Shown: positions 15,101-26,589 of the stretch, in pieces
Layout of the letters: each line of letters starts with the position of its first letter
Position numbering within the stretch: position 1 is the stretch's first letter
From: Tetrahymena thermophila SB210
Lineage: Eukaryota > Ciliophora > Oligohymenophorea > Hymenostomatida > Tetrahymenidae
Direction: 5' to 3'
Assembly (NCBI RefSeq): GCF_000189635.1
Contig: NW_002476452.1
Coordinates: forward strand, 310,001 to 374,000
Length of the DNA stretch: 64,000 nt
The notes under the pieces: generated by a model
Told to the model about the DNA's origin: nothing
What the model saw: only the letters and a program-made list of their open reading frames with translations
Databases searched by the model: none
Program-made: the position numbers and the translations under genes

Positions 15101-16895
15101 TTATCTAACTATTACGTAGCAAGCATTATTTGGAGATCTTTGTTTTGCTTCATGCTTTATCTTAATCATTGGACAAAAAATAAATTCTTTTACTCATCTC
15201 TTTTAAAATTCAGGATCGTTATCTTTTTTATTATGATTATGGGTGTTACTATTGTCACTGTAGAAACTTATTAAATCGGTTTATAAGGCATCTCGACTAC
15301 TTCCTTTTAGTCATTCCTTCGTGTTTAAACTGCTGAAGTTTTTATTATTTACATTATTTTTAGCTCATTGCAGTGCATGGAGTTCTATATAAATGTTATT
15401 TTATACTTAATTCTTCTAATTGTCTGGATATTCTGTGCTTAGAATTTTGGTGCTGTACCAGAATTAATTTATTTTATGATAATTATTGGATTAGTTCATC
15501 TATCTTACTAGTATCTCTTATTCAAGCTGTATATAAAGACATTTAATAATCATAAAAATCTTTCAAAGAAAACTAAAGAACAGAACTAGATTTTAAGTAA
15601 CCTCTTACCCAAGCACGTAATAATAATACATTTTTTTTAATTTTATATTAATTTATCACTTTATTTTAAAAAGGTGCTAGAAAAGTTCTTAAATAACCCA
15701 GAAACAACTAGGCTCGAATTGGTAGATAACTTTGAAGATGTAACCATTTTATTTGCTGATATTGCAGGTTTTACAAAGTATAGCTCTTAAGTTGATCCTG
15801 AGTAAGTAGTTAACATGCTTAAAAAGCTATTTTATGAATTCGATAAAGCTTGTTAAGAAAACGAAATATTTAAACTTTACACAATCGGCGATTGCTATGT
15901 GGTTATTGGTTTCACAGATATAAGAAAAAGAAATCCAGCAGAAGAAGCTAAAAATGTTTTAAACATGGGATTTAATATGATTGAAATTATTAAATAACTT
16001 AGAGCTCAGGTTAAATTTGAATCACTTGACATGCGTATTGGAGTCCACACAGTAAATTAAATATTTTCTTAATTAAACAAGTTCTTAATCAGTTATTATA
16101 TAAATTTAGGGTAAAATTATTGGTGGTGTCATTGGTACAGATATTGTTAGATATGACATTTATGGTAGAGATGTAGTCATTGCTAATAAAATGGAGAGTT
16201 CTGGAGAATAAGGAAGAATACTTGTAAGCAGCCAAACAAGAAAACTATTAGAGCCATCTGGAATATTTGATTTTGTTGATGATAAAGAAGTGAAAATTAA
16301 ATCAATAGATACTGTAGTAAATGCTTCATTTGTTAATTATAAGAAGATAGATGAATCTTAAATTAAAGACATTCATGGAACAATATCACAATTCGATGAA
16401 GAACATGATAACTATAATGAAAATTATGAAAATGATTAATCAAAGATCTCTAATAATCTTTAAAGCGATGCTCATAAGAATATGGGTAGTCAAATAGAAA
16501 AAAGTGGGGATAACGTTAACTCTTAAAAGTTCTAAAATATTGAAGACAATCCAGAATACATCAAAGGAGATTAAGGATTCTAAGATCTTTAACATGCAGA
16601 TTCTAATCAAGATAATGAGTATATTAATAAAGTTGTAGCTGTAGAAGAAGACTTCTCTAACAATAACTTTTTATAATTTACTAAAATTAATAACAACGAA
16701 AACATCTTTTTACAACGTTATGAACATGAAGATGACAAGCTTAAATTATAAGAAGTAGATCATGAAAACGATATTGAAAGACAATATAATAGTCCAGAGC
16801 TTTCTGCTCAAAACAACAATCAAGAAAAAAATAACAGTGATAGTAATTAGAATGAAAGCGAAGATTAAGTTGAAAATGAAGATTTTTTTATTTGA
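6178..16895 (+). CDS. P4-ATPase-like / guanylyl cyclase fusion protein (multi-exon)
   Basis: This is the ciliate/apicomplexan type of guanylyl cyclase: a P4-ATPase-like module with many membrane spans, then two cyclase units. The start ATG at 6178 follows an in-frame TGA. Early introns are 6289-6388, 6482-6536, 6677-6928, 7753-7890 and 8232-8323; later ones lie near 9080-9429, 9930-9980, 11020-11216, 12080-12140, 12290-12350, 12945-13110, 14340-14412, 14690-14935, 15620-15675 and 16050-16110. ATPase signs are APADLLILD, DKTGT at 8618-8632, AGLHTWMLTGDS near 10285-10325 and GDSYND near 10995-11012. Catalytic domain C1 (about 13300-13890) has KIETVGKTYVA, FSLIGDTINTTSR and only one metal Asp. 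C2 (about 15675-16350) has FADIAGF and YTIGDCYVV, so it supplies both metal Asp. Glu in KIETVG and Ser in FSLIGD, where adenylyl cyclases have Lys and Asp, point to GTP. The product makes cGMP at a membrane. A disordered acidic tail follows C2. Confidence 0.93.
13300..13890 (+). other. Cyclase catalytic domain C1 (guanine-binding and transition-state half)
   Basis: Domain within the fusion gene. It starts with GEVAVLFCDICDF and ends near KGKGVMVTYQIF. It carries the guanine-selecting Glu (KIETVG, near 13464) and the Asn/Arg pair of NTTSR that stabilises the transition state. The second metal Asp is replaced by Lys in GKTYVA. This is the pattern of the C2 half of mammalian adenylyl cyclases, so the order of the two halves is inverted relative to them. 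Confidence 0.85.
15675..16350 (+). other. Cyclase catalytic domain C2 (metal-binding half)
   Basis: Domain within the fusion gene, split by an intron at about 16050-16110. DVTILFADIAGF gives the first metal Asp and LYTIGDCYVVIGF the second. The place of the catalytic Asn/Arg is taken by VVIANKM, so this half cannot complete a second site. One active site per C1-C2 pair is inferred. Confidence 0.85.
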
Positions 16896-17705
16896 GCTTG
16901 TTTTGCTTGTTTTAATTTTTATATAAAAATAAATAAATAAATAAATATTTCATAATTATTCTAACCTAACCTAACCAAACATAATTAAATCAAAATTAAC
17001 TAGTAATTATATAAAAATAAGTTTCAAACATTAAATAAATAAATAAAATAAAATAATATATCAATCAATGTTTTAAAATAAATAATATCTTTATATTCTG
17101 TTAAGTCTGTTGTAAAAAAATATATCGGTTTTAAATTATTCTTATTAGATATCTAACTAACCTTTTTGAATATTAAATAAGTAAATCCATATCTTTATTG
17201 AAGTTATCAAATGAGATTGAAATATTATATAAAAAATAGCTATTTATATAATAATTTAAAAAAATAATAATATCAATATTAAACGAAAAAATATTAGTTA
17301 GTTTATTTGCTTACGATATTTTTGTTTATTTCAAAAATATTTTTTTCTTAAATGATTCTTTAAAAAATTTAAATTACTATAAAATTATTAGCTTAATAAT
17401 ATAATAAATAAATATAAAATTTAAGTGAGGGTATATAAGAGCAATTTGTTATTTTAAAAATGTTTGATCGCTGATAATATTTTGAACATTGAGCATTTAA
17501 AAAAAAATTTTCACTCTAAGCCTCCCTCTCTAAATTGAGCATTATTAAAAGATTGTGTAATAAATTTAATATACAGCATGATGTCAAAGGGTTAACAGAT
17601 TTATAAGCTAGCTTTTGAAAATTAAGTTTGATCAAATCAGACAAATACATGCATACATACATAACTATTATAGCACATATATAGTTAAAATAAATAAATA
17701 AAAAA
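16896..17705. other. AT-rich convergent spacer
   Basis: Spacer between the 3' ends of the cyclase fusion gene (+) and the P450 gene (-). It holds AAAT microsatellite runs and a short CTAAC pentamer run at 16961-16980. No gene, RNA or terminator motif could be supported. Confidence 0.6.
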
Positions 17706-19223
17706 TCAGTTTCTAACTTGTAGTTTTACTGTAAGAGGATTTTTAAAGCCGTAAGATTAAGTCAAAATTTTTTCATCATCATAATCTTTAGGAATTTATG
17801 GAAGATAGAATTTTTTGATGAATTCGACTATCATAACTTTCATTTGCATCATGGCTAAATGTTAACCGATGCAGTTTCTTGGTCCAGCAGAAAATGGAAT
17901 AAAAACAAAATGGTTTTCCTTCATTTTCATATCTTCTTCGTTATCAAGCCAGCGGCTTGGATTGTAATTAAAGGGATCTTTGAAGTATTTTTCATTGTAT
18001 AAGTTACATAAATAGCCAATATTTATTATAGTTCCCTTTTTGATTTTATATTTTCCAAGCATATGATCAGCTTATGCAACTCTTGATAATATAAAAGGCA
18101 CAGAAGGGTCCATTCTCAAAGTTTCTTTGAGGTTAGCATGTAAGTGACTTAATTTTTAAAGGTCATTGTAATCATAATCGTCATGGCTTACATATTTTTG
18201 AATCTCTTCAAATACTAATTTATATTATTCAGGGTGCTTAATCAAGTTGTATATAGCCATGCTTGTTAATTTGCTAGTGGTATCTTTGGCGGCCATAAAG
18301 AGACTGAATGAAGTAGCTAGTAGTTCATTGATTTCTTCTTCCTTTTGTAAATATCCAGCTTTTAGTAAAAAGGTAATATAGCTTGGATATTTAGCTTGAT
18401 ATGTGGGGTCTTTTTCACGATTTACACAGTCAGTTAAGATTTAGGTCATAAATTAACGCATATCTTTCATTCGCTTTGAAATGTAGCGATCTGATTCTCT
18501 CAAATTCCAAGTAAGAATTTTTTAACCAAAAATCATGGCAAAAGGTGATATGTAATGAATGCAAATGTCACTTGATAACTACTCAATGCATTCACCAAGG
18601 TGTCTTCCTTGGCTATCTTTGTATTTTTCTACTTCAGCACCAAGTAAAACTTAAAGATCTTAAGATCCAGAAATCTTTTCAAAGACATACTTAATATTAA
18701 ATTTTTCAGGATTTTCATTATTAATGTATTTGCGTGAGACTTCTTTTATTCTTCCAACTTGAGCAGTAATGTTTTCAAAAGTAAACATATTTGAGATAAC
18801 TTTTCTGCTTTTTTTCCATTTATCGCCATAGATTCTTGCTAAACCGTTTCCTAAAAAGTTCATTACACCTCTCAAAGGTACTGAATATTTTTCATATTCG
18901 TTTTATCTCTAAAGAAATTCGTTTATCAATTCTGGTTTTATTAATGTTAGGAATGCTTAATTAGCAACATTTCCAAGAAGAATATCTTCATCTTTAAACT
19001 CAGGATCTTGGCTGATACGTTTGAATTAATAAAGAGAGTCATTCCATTGATTCTTCTTGAGAAAAAGAATATCCTTAAGCCAGCCATAGATAGGCACAAA
19101 CTTATACTCTTTAATACCTTGATTCTTATAGAATTGCATTCTATATTTTGGAATCAAAAAGTAATAAGCTGCATAATAGAAGATAACAACACAAATTGCA
19201 AAACTTATTAATTGAAAGATCAT
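17706..19223 (-). CDS. Cytochrome P450 monooxygenase (intronless)
   Basis: One uninterrupted ciliate-code frame of 505 codons runs from the ATG at 19223 to the TGA at 17708-17706. The first 22 residues form a hydrophobic membrane anchor, as in microsomal P450s. An I-helix motif AAKDTTS lies around residue 314 (usual form A/G-G-x-D/E-T-T), the ExxR motif KETLR at 367-370, a PxRx-like YNPSRW, and the haem loop FSAGPRNCIG with the axial thiolate Cys at about 451. All core elements are present and length is normal, so an active haem enzyme on the ER membrane is expected. The substrate cannot be told from sequence; ciliates carry many lineage-specific P450s. It faces the cyclase gene tail to tail. 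Confidence 0.95.
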
Positions 19224-22047
19224 TTTATAAGTTTTTAGTTTAAATTTCTTTCGATAAATTAAGTTTTTGGTATTTAATCTTTATTACATATTAAAATTTC
19301 TAAACATATAAACCCTCTGTTTGTTTATTTTTCTAGATTCTGATTTTTTTATAAACAATAATACCAATTTATATTGAGAGACCTATTTCCATCAAATTTC
19401 TTTTTAGGGTAAGCTGATTAACTGATGTTAGAAGCAATTGTTAATTTTTTAATTATTATTTTCTTTTATTGGCCAATCAGTTTATTAATTTCTAATTTAA
19501 ATGCAAAATCACTTAGTTCATTAAATAATAGATTTCCACTTACTTTTCTAAGCTAAGTTTAGCTTAAAAAGAACAGAATCTATGAAAATTTTAGCCACGC
19601 TAAGATTTAATTGATAAAATAATTCACTCTTATATAAAAAATATAGTGTAACAATATAATTTTAACTAATAAATAAGTAAAATTTAATTTTTTAATAAGG
19701 CATCAAAAAATTTCTTATTGATTAGAAATTATTCGTTCAAATTTTTTAAATTGTAAATCTGTCTTTCTTTGAAGTTTGTTAAAAGATCTGCAGGATAACT
19801 TACTCTTTTTAATTTCACTATTAAATTTATTAAAATTAGCAAAATATTTTAAAATAACTTAAATTTATTAAGGTATAAAACTAATTTTTAAGCTGTGATC
19901 AATGATAAATTTATTAAAAATATTAGATAAAAATGACGAAGTATCTATCTCAAAACTCTTATGAAAGTAAATTAATTACAAAAATTAAAAGTTATAAAAG
20001 AAAATAATTAATAACAAAAGCTGAATAATAGAAATTCTAATAAGTAAAAAAGGTATTTTAACAAAAAAAGTATTAGTTTGTTTATCTTAGTTTCGACAAA
20101 AATTAAAAAATTATTTTTTAAATTTTACGATAACGCTTAAAATTAATTATTTGTGAAGAAATATTTTATAAAAATTAATTTATTAAACTTTTTCTAAAAT
20201 AAAAAACAAAGAAATTCAATAATTAATCAAACTTTTTCCTTCAAATTTCTTAATTTAGTAAGCTATCTTTTTTTCTCTTTATAAAAAAATTAAGTTAATC
20301 AATTTTTGATAAGGATACTCAATTCAGAAAATGTGTAGAACTAAATCTTTAAACAATGTGAGAACTTATAAATTTCTGATTAATTCCAACTTAAGTTAAA
20401 ATTTTTTTTTTTTCTAAATATTTTTGTGGACAATCAAAAATTAAAAATTAAAAGCTCCTAATTTCATTTAGATTTTTGAAATGAGTTTATTTTTTATATT
20501 CTAAATCATATCATAATTTAAGCTTATTTTTAGTAAAAAGCAAATTAAGTTTGAGATAGTATGTGCTTTTACTATTTATTTAAATATTATATATGCATTT
20601 ATTTCTACTATTTCTATCTTTATTCACCAAATATCTTTCAAAATTTAATTATCTGATTTTATTTGTCAGGGTTCCTTTTCAAAATTTAAACAGGAAGTTA
20701 GTATTCAAATAAATGTTTTTTTATTCTTTTTTACTCATAACATAAAGAAATTTGATATTTATTTATTTTTTCTTAATAAATTGATTTTATTTTATTTTTC
20801 TCACTTTCTCATTAAGATTATGCAACAAATAAATATAATTATTTATTAAAAATTTTATAATTGCTATATTTCTCAATAAACCTTCAAATAGGCTTTTAAT
20901 TGATAACTATGGAAAAATTATCAATTAAAAACTTATTTGGTAGTAGTTATTATAATCTTACCTTATTCCAAATATTAATTATCTAAATTAAAATGCTAGG
21001 CAAAATTAAATTATCATAATAATACTCAAAAAAAGTTTTGTTAGTAGCAGTAAGGCTTTTAGGGAAAAAAAATTCATTCAGTAAAGTTTTAGGATTTTTA
21101 TATATTTTAAACATATTGGACAGACAAAATAATTAATACTAAATACTTTAAGCGAAATTGAATGAAAATTATTAAATTGGCGAATATATATATCTATTAT
21201 TTTTCTACTTTTTAGCTTAATTAAATTTAAATGAATCACCTGCAATTTAAAAAATTAATTTTTGTTTCTTAGGTTTTAAAGTAAGCTAAAAATAATTGTT
21301 AACTCAAATTATTAAATATATTCCATTATACATTACTTATTAGTCCCTAGGATATACGTTTACCTGTTAAATAGTAAAAGTTAATTAATGAGGTATTCCA
21401 GTATTTAAATCAAAGATTTGAAATAACTTCTTTTCTATTAGAGACTCAAAATATTACAGACTTATATACTAATTTGTGAATTCTCAGTATTTTTTTATGT
21501 AAAAATATCTTTTTTTGTATTTTAAAATGTAAATTAATTTAAAAATATGAATAATTATTTATTTTATAATTAAAAATTTTTTTATTTTGATGCAAAAAAA
21601 TAATTTATTTTTGAATTTATAATAAATTAAATTATTAATTATATATAATTCTATTATAAAATATCAAAACCAGATTTTTAATAAATAACTAAAAAATATA
21701 TTTGATAATTAGTGGCATCCAAACCAAGGAATTTTTGTATGGCATCTTGCTATAATTTTAAAATGATTTTTTTTAAATTTTTTATTGCTTGTTTAAATTA
21801 ATTATAATTTCTTTTAAAAGAAATCATTAAATGGATGGAGATTAATAACAATTCATTAGTAAATTAAAGGTAGGTCCATCATTCAAATTTGAAAATTTTT
21901 GTTAAAAAAGCATAATTAATTTACTTATTTATCAGCTATAAAATATCTTTTTATTTAAATTTCAGAAATATATTTGATAGATCTCTACAAAATTAATATT
22001 TAAAGATATTGATTGATTGATATATACCCACATTTTTACAAGTAGCC
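19224..22047. other. 2.8-kb AT-rich intergenic region
   Basis: This divergent region separates the P450 gene (-) from the coiled-coil gene (+). Both strands were read with TGA as the only stop, and no frame has coding-like composition. The one structured item seen is the hairpin at 20884-20940. The rest is long A/T runs, as expected for ciliate spacers. Confidence 0.6.
20884..20940. repeat. Hairpin: 23-bp imperfect inverted repeat, 11-nt loop
   Basis: Left arm 20884-20906 (tcaaataggcttttaattga plus taa) pairs with right arm 20918-20940 around the loop ctatggaaaaa. All positions pair except one C-A; two pairs are G-T. The stem is long for this base composition and sits alone in intergenic DNA. 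It could be a small-RNA hairpin, a relic of an inverted-repeat element, or a chance AT-rich palindrome. Confidence 0.6.
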
Positions 22048-25000
22048 ATGGATTAATTTTCAATATCTTCTAACAAAGAGGACTCCTATAATGGAACATT
22101 TTCAAATAATTCTAAGTAAAATTACCATTAGCAGAAAGAGATTTTGAGATCAAACAACCCTTCTGTAAAAAATATCGAAGCGGTGAGCAGCACTAGTAAA
22201 TTCGATGCACAAATGCTTCAAAATGAAATTTAAAATATTAGGCAAAATTAAATAGCTTAGGAAAGCCAAAACTTCAATTCTCAATTTATAGAAAATAAAG
22301 AGGATGAGAATTTTGAATATGAATTAAATGATTTAACTGATAAAGACGATATTTCTCACCAAAATTGTTATGAGGATTTGCTTGGATTCAAAAATAACCA
22401 TAAGGTTTATGATTTCAATTCTCCTGAAATAAGTTCTGATAATTTAAAAAAGCAAGATAAAAAGAATACAGCAGACAATATTGGAACTAGTTCTTTTATG
22501 CATTAATCTTTTTCATCTTAAATTAACAACATTGTATTTTAGAGTTCAAATAATAATAATAATCAACAGCTTTTGTCATAAAATGGTAAATAGATATAAC
22601 AATATTAGCAATAAAGTTTAATTGATGGTAACTTTTCACTTAATCAGAATAATGATATGACTTAAGATGAGATGCTCTTGGATAACAATGAGTACGAAGC
22701 TTAAGATTAGGATGATCAAGAGGGATTTGAAGACTAGGAAACAAGCGTTAAATTTAGAAAGTAATAAAACAAATTTCAAAAGATTAAAACTCAAAGTGAA
22801 TAGCAATTGTGTTAACAATAATAACGAATGAATAATTAGAGACTAAGCGATTCAAATCCTCTACTACCACTTCATGATCACAGCAATGTTAAAAATAAAT
22901 AGGGCAATTAATCATCATCTTAAAATTTCAAGCTATTTAATTAAAATCAAAACGTGAAGAAAAACAACTATCTCACAAGCGAAGAGTCTAATACAGGTCT
23001 AATAAACAATTACAATCCAAAGAATAATTAGAGTTAAGAGCTAAAAAATTAGTTTAATCGAATTAATAATTAAGAGGATTAGTATTATAAATCTAGTTCA
23101 GAGTAAAACAAGGACTTTTTGATTAAATAAAGAAAGGGTGAAATTGAAGGCGATGATGAAGAAGAAGAAGATGATGGTATTGTAAGTTCAATGAGTGCTA
23201 TAAACGTTTAATTTGTTACACTACAAAATGATTTAGGTGACTCAACACAAAAAAAGACTGACCTAAAATAGTACTTCCATATGAATAATTCAATTTAAAA
23301 TAGCCTTTAAGGAGGATCAAAGGAAGATTTTTTATTTAACAATTAATCTGCTCACTTTAGTACTATGAATCCATAATATTTAGAAAGTTGTTAGAATTAA
23401 TATAATATTTAAATGTACTAAAAACATAGCAACAACAACAACAATTCTAATAACAATAATCAATAACCTTAAATGTAAAATTTGATATCTGATGGTGATC
23501 GAGAATAAAAGTATGAACAAAATATAGATAGCGATTCTGCTCCTTATACTCCATATCGTTTATACAATATATAGCAAACAACAGAATAGACAAATAGAAG
23601 TTCTGCAAGAGTAGTTGAATAAACAATTGATTCCAACTAAAAAAATATATAAGAGAAACTCAAATAAAATTAAATGATTTAAAATCAGCATAACTCTTTA
23701 AATGCAGTTAAAGATTTTCCAGATAGATAATAAAACAAAAAAAATAAATTGAAAAATGAAATGTGCATTGGTTTTGTAGAAAATAATGAAATAAACTATA
23801 AGACAATAGACGTAAACGAATAAAAGAACAATTCTTCTGAAAATCTCAACTAAAATATTATGTAAAAGTTGTACAAAAAAAATTAAGAATTGACCCAAAA
23901 TAACAAAAAACTTGTTCAAGAAAATTAGATGCTTAAATAAGAGTTAGAGAACATGAAAACAGATCTTTTAAAGAAATACGAAGAAATAAGAAAGAATAAT
24001 GAAAGTTTGTTCAAAAATTTCGAAGAGCAATCAAATCTAATGCTAAAAAAATAAAAAGAAAAGTATGAAGAAAAATTATAAAAACTGCAGCTTTCTCTAA
24101 GAGAACAAGAGACTTAGAATCTCTACAAGAAAGATAACTTCAGGGATAGAAACAACTAGTAATTAATTAATTTAATTTTATTTTTATTTTATTTTATTAA
24201 ATTTTATTTACATTTTGGAAAATTAATAATTAGGCTTTATGCTATGGTTTTGAAGTTAGAAAGAGAGAAGCAGGAATTGAATGACAAAAACTTGATATTA
24301 ATTAAGAAGTAGATCAACGCTAAGAGTGAGAACCATAAAAATACTCTAAATATGATATCTTATACGAATAATCCAGATTAAAGCGAATTAGATATCAACA
24401 ATAAATCAAATTTATCTTAATTGTCTTTGCCTTACAGAAAATTAAAAATGGGAAATGATGATTCTACTTTGAATTTAGAAAATTAGCAGACTCTAAATAA
24501 TCAAAATTCATTTTGCTAAGGAATTATAAGCCCAAGCTCATTTTCTTCTAGGTAAAATCAGAAGTCTAAATCTATCGATATTGTTCGTAAAAACATGTAA
24601 TTTAACTCAGCTGCAAATATCAATGAAAAAATTTCTTAAAACAATTATAATAATTAAACTGAAACTTAATATTAGGATTTTAAAGTGCAGGCAGAAAAGC
24701 ACATTCTTGAGAAAAAATACGATGATTTATTCTCCAAATATAAAAGACTGTTGGACGAAAATCACGAGCTTAGAAAGAATCAGCTGCTTTCTTAAAACGA
24801 AAAAGAAATAGATAAAAGTCTCGACTAATAAACTTCAATTATTTCCCCTTCAATAACAACAGCTGAAGCTAGATTAAGTAATTATTTAAATTAGTAGCAA
24901 GCAAATAGCCACTATTAAAGTAATCAATCTTGCAACTAGAATAGTTAGCAAACAAATAATGTAAGCACACAATGTGCAAGTAATTATTACCAGTTACCTC

Positions 25001-25912
25001 CCTCAAGAGACTAAATCCTATCTAAGCCTTACAGCAAAATTATTTCAGATAATAGCAATAACAATAGCATAATGAATAAAGAAAGAAGTAACAGTTATTA
25101 TTTAAATAAAAGAACAATAAACTTTAAACCATCATAGAATACTATTTAAATGTATGATCCTTTAAATTTCAGTACATAGGATGAATATGAAACAGTTAAT
25201 TAATCAAAAGCAGATTCTTCTACTGCTAATATACTACTTTACCATAATTACAAAACATAAGATTCAACTGATTCCCCATAAAGAGCCTTGAAAAAGAAAT
25301 CAATACATCTCAGCTACTACAATCCAAGTAAATATTTTAAATATTTTTTTTAATTTTAAATGATTTTTTTTAAAAGAGTATTTTAGTAATAATGAGCAGG
25401 TAAAAGAAAGTTTAACAAATTACAATAGCAATGACAATAATAATGAATAATTAAGTGATTAAAATCCTTGTTCACTGGTTAGAATGAATAACTACGTTTT
25501 AAGCAGGAAATATGTAGAGGAAACGAAACAAAAGAAGAAATCTGTTTCTAAGAATAAAGAATCAAAGAAAAAGAAATAAAGTTTAGATAAAAGCAATTTA
25601 GATATAAGTGGTATTAGGGAGAAGAATAATAAATAAGTTGCAATCCATGATGATAAAGAAAACAATGCTAGTCATAATATTGTTAAGAATTCAACTAACC
25701 AAGATAAAGCTAAAAAACTTCGTTCTAATTCATTGGCTAAAACACCAGTTGCATCCACAAAAACTACAATCAATCATGATAAAGATACCTCTTTAATTGA
25801 AGGAAATAAACTATCTAAAAAAAATCAAGCAAATAAAAAAGAAATAAAAAGATCAAGTTCCAATAACAACAAAGGATGCAAAACACCTATTTTTTCAAAA
25901 ATAAGATTCTGA
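22048..25912 (+). CDS. Gln/Asn-rich coiled-coil protein, 1246 aa, function unknown
   Basis: ATG at 22048 and TGA at 25910-25912. Two introns, 24159-24233 and 25328-25376, leave a 1246-codon frame. The N-terminal 600 residues are low-complexity Gln, Asn, Ser and Asp with an acidic run near 23150. From about 23860 comes a coiled coil (KLYKKNQELTQNNKKLVQEN and onwards), another helical stretch near 24240-24330 and a third near 24680-24790. The end is a basic Lys/Ser-rich tail. No catalytic motif or known domain was recognised. Such proteins are common in the ciliate cortex and cytoskeleton, but this is only a general analogy. The frame is certain; the function is not known. Confidence 0.8.
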
Positions 25913-26589
25913 AATTTAAATTGATAAATTAATTAATTAAAATTTTAAAAAAACTCAATTTAATTTGTAAATTTATTTTTTTGTGTGTTAGAAAAAATTT
26001 TATAAAAGTTAAAATTTAATTTATTAAGTTCAACAGCTAGCTTAGAAAAAAGCTATTTATTCTATCAAATTATTTAAAATGAAAAATATTTGTTAATGGT
26101 GAATTTAAATACAAAATGAAGAATTAATAATATTAATAATAATTCAATTACAAAGTAGAAATAACAAAGTAGTACATTTCAAAAGATATGTGAATTTTAA
26201 TTTAAATATCTTGTGCAAAAAGAGATTTGTGTTCAAAGTAAATTAAATATGCTTCAAATGAATTAAATAGGATTATTAATTTAGTTAGTATGGCAAATAG
26301 ATAGTAATAACTAACAAACATGCATATAAACAAATAAAGAAACAAAAAACTAAATAGCTAACTAACAAACATAATAATATTTATTAATTTAGAATGAAAA
26401 GGTAAAGATAAAAAAGCTTAATTTATTCTATGAAATAAATTTACCTTTATTGCTATATCAAAGTAATAGATAGAACTTTGAGCTATTAAAAATAATAAGA
26501 ATAATTAAAACAACAAGCAATATAAAAGGACTCTAATACAATTTATAATAGAACAAAATTACAACTATAATAGAATAAGTAAGCGAAAT
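25913..26589. other. AT-rich spacer, no gene seen
   Basis: Short spacer between two plus-strand genes. It contains A/T runs and repeated CTAACAAAC-like strings (about 26308-26370) upstream of the Rrp9 gene. No open frame, RNA gene or clear regulatory site was found. Confidence 0.55.

Noticed and set aside
16961..16980. CTAAC pentamer run resembling a telomere-like repeat
   Set aside because: Ciliate telomeres of this group are C4A2; this is four short imperfect units inside a 3' spacer with genes on both sides.
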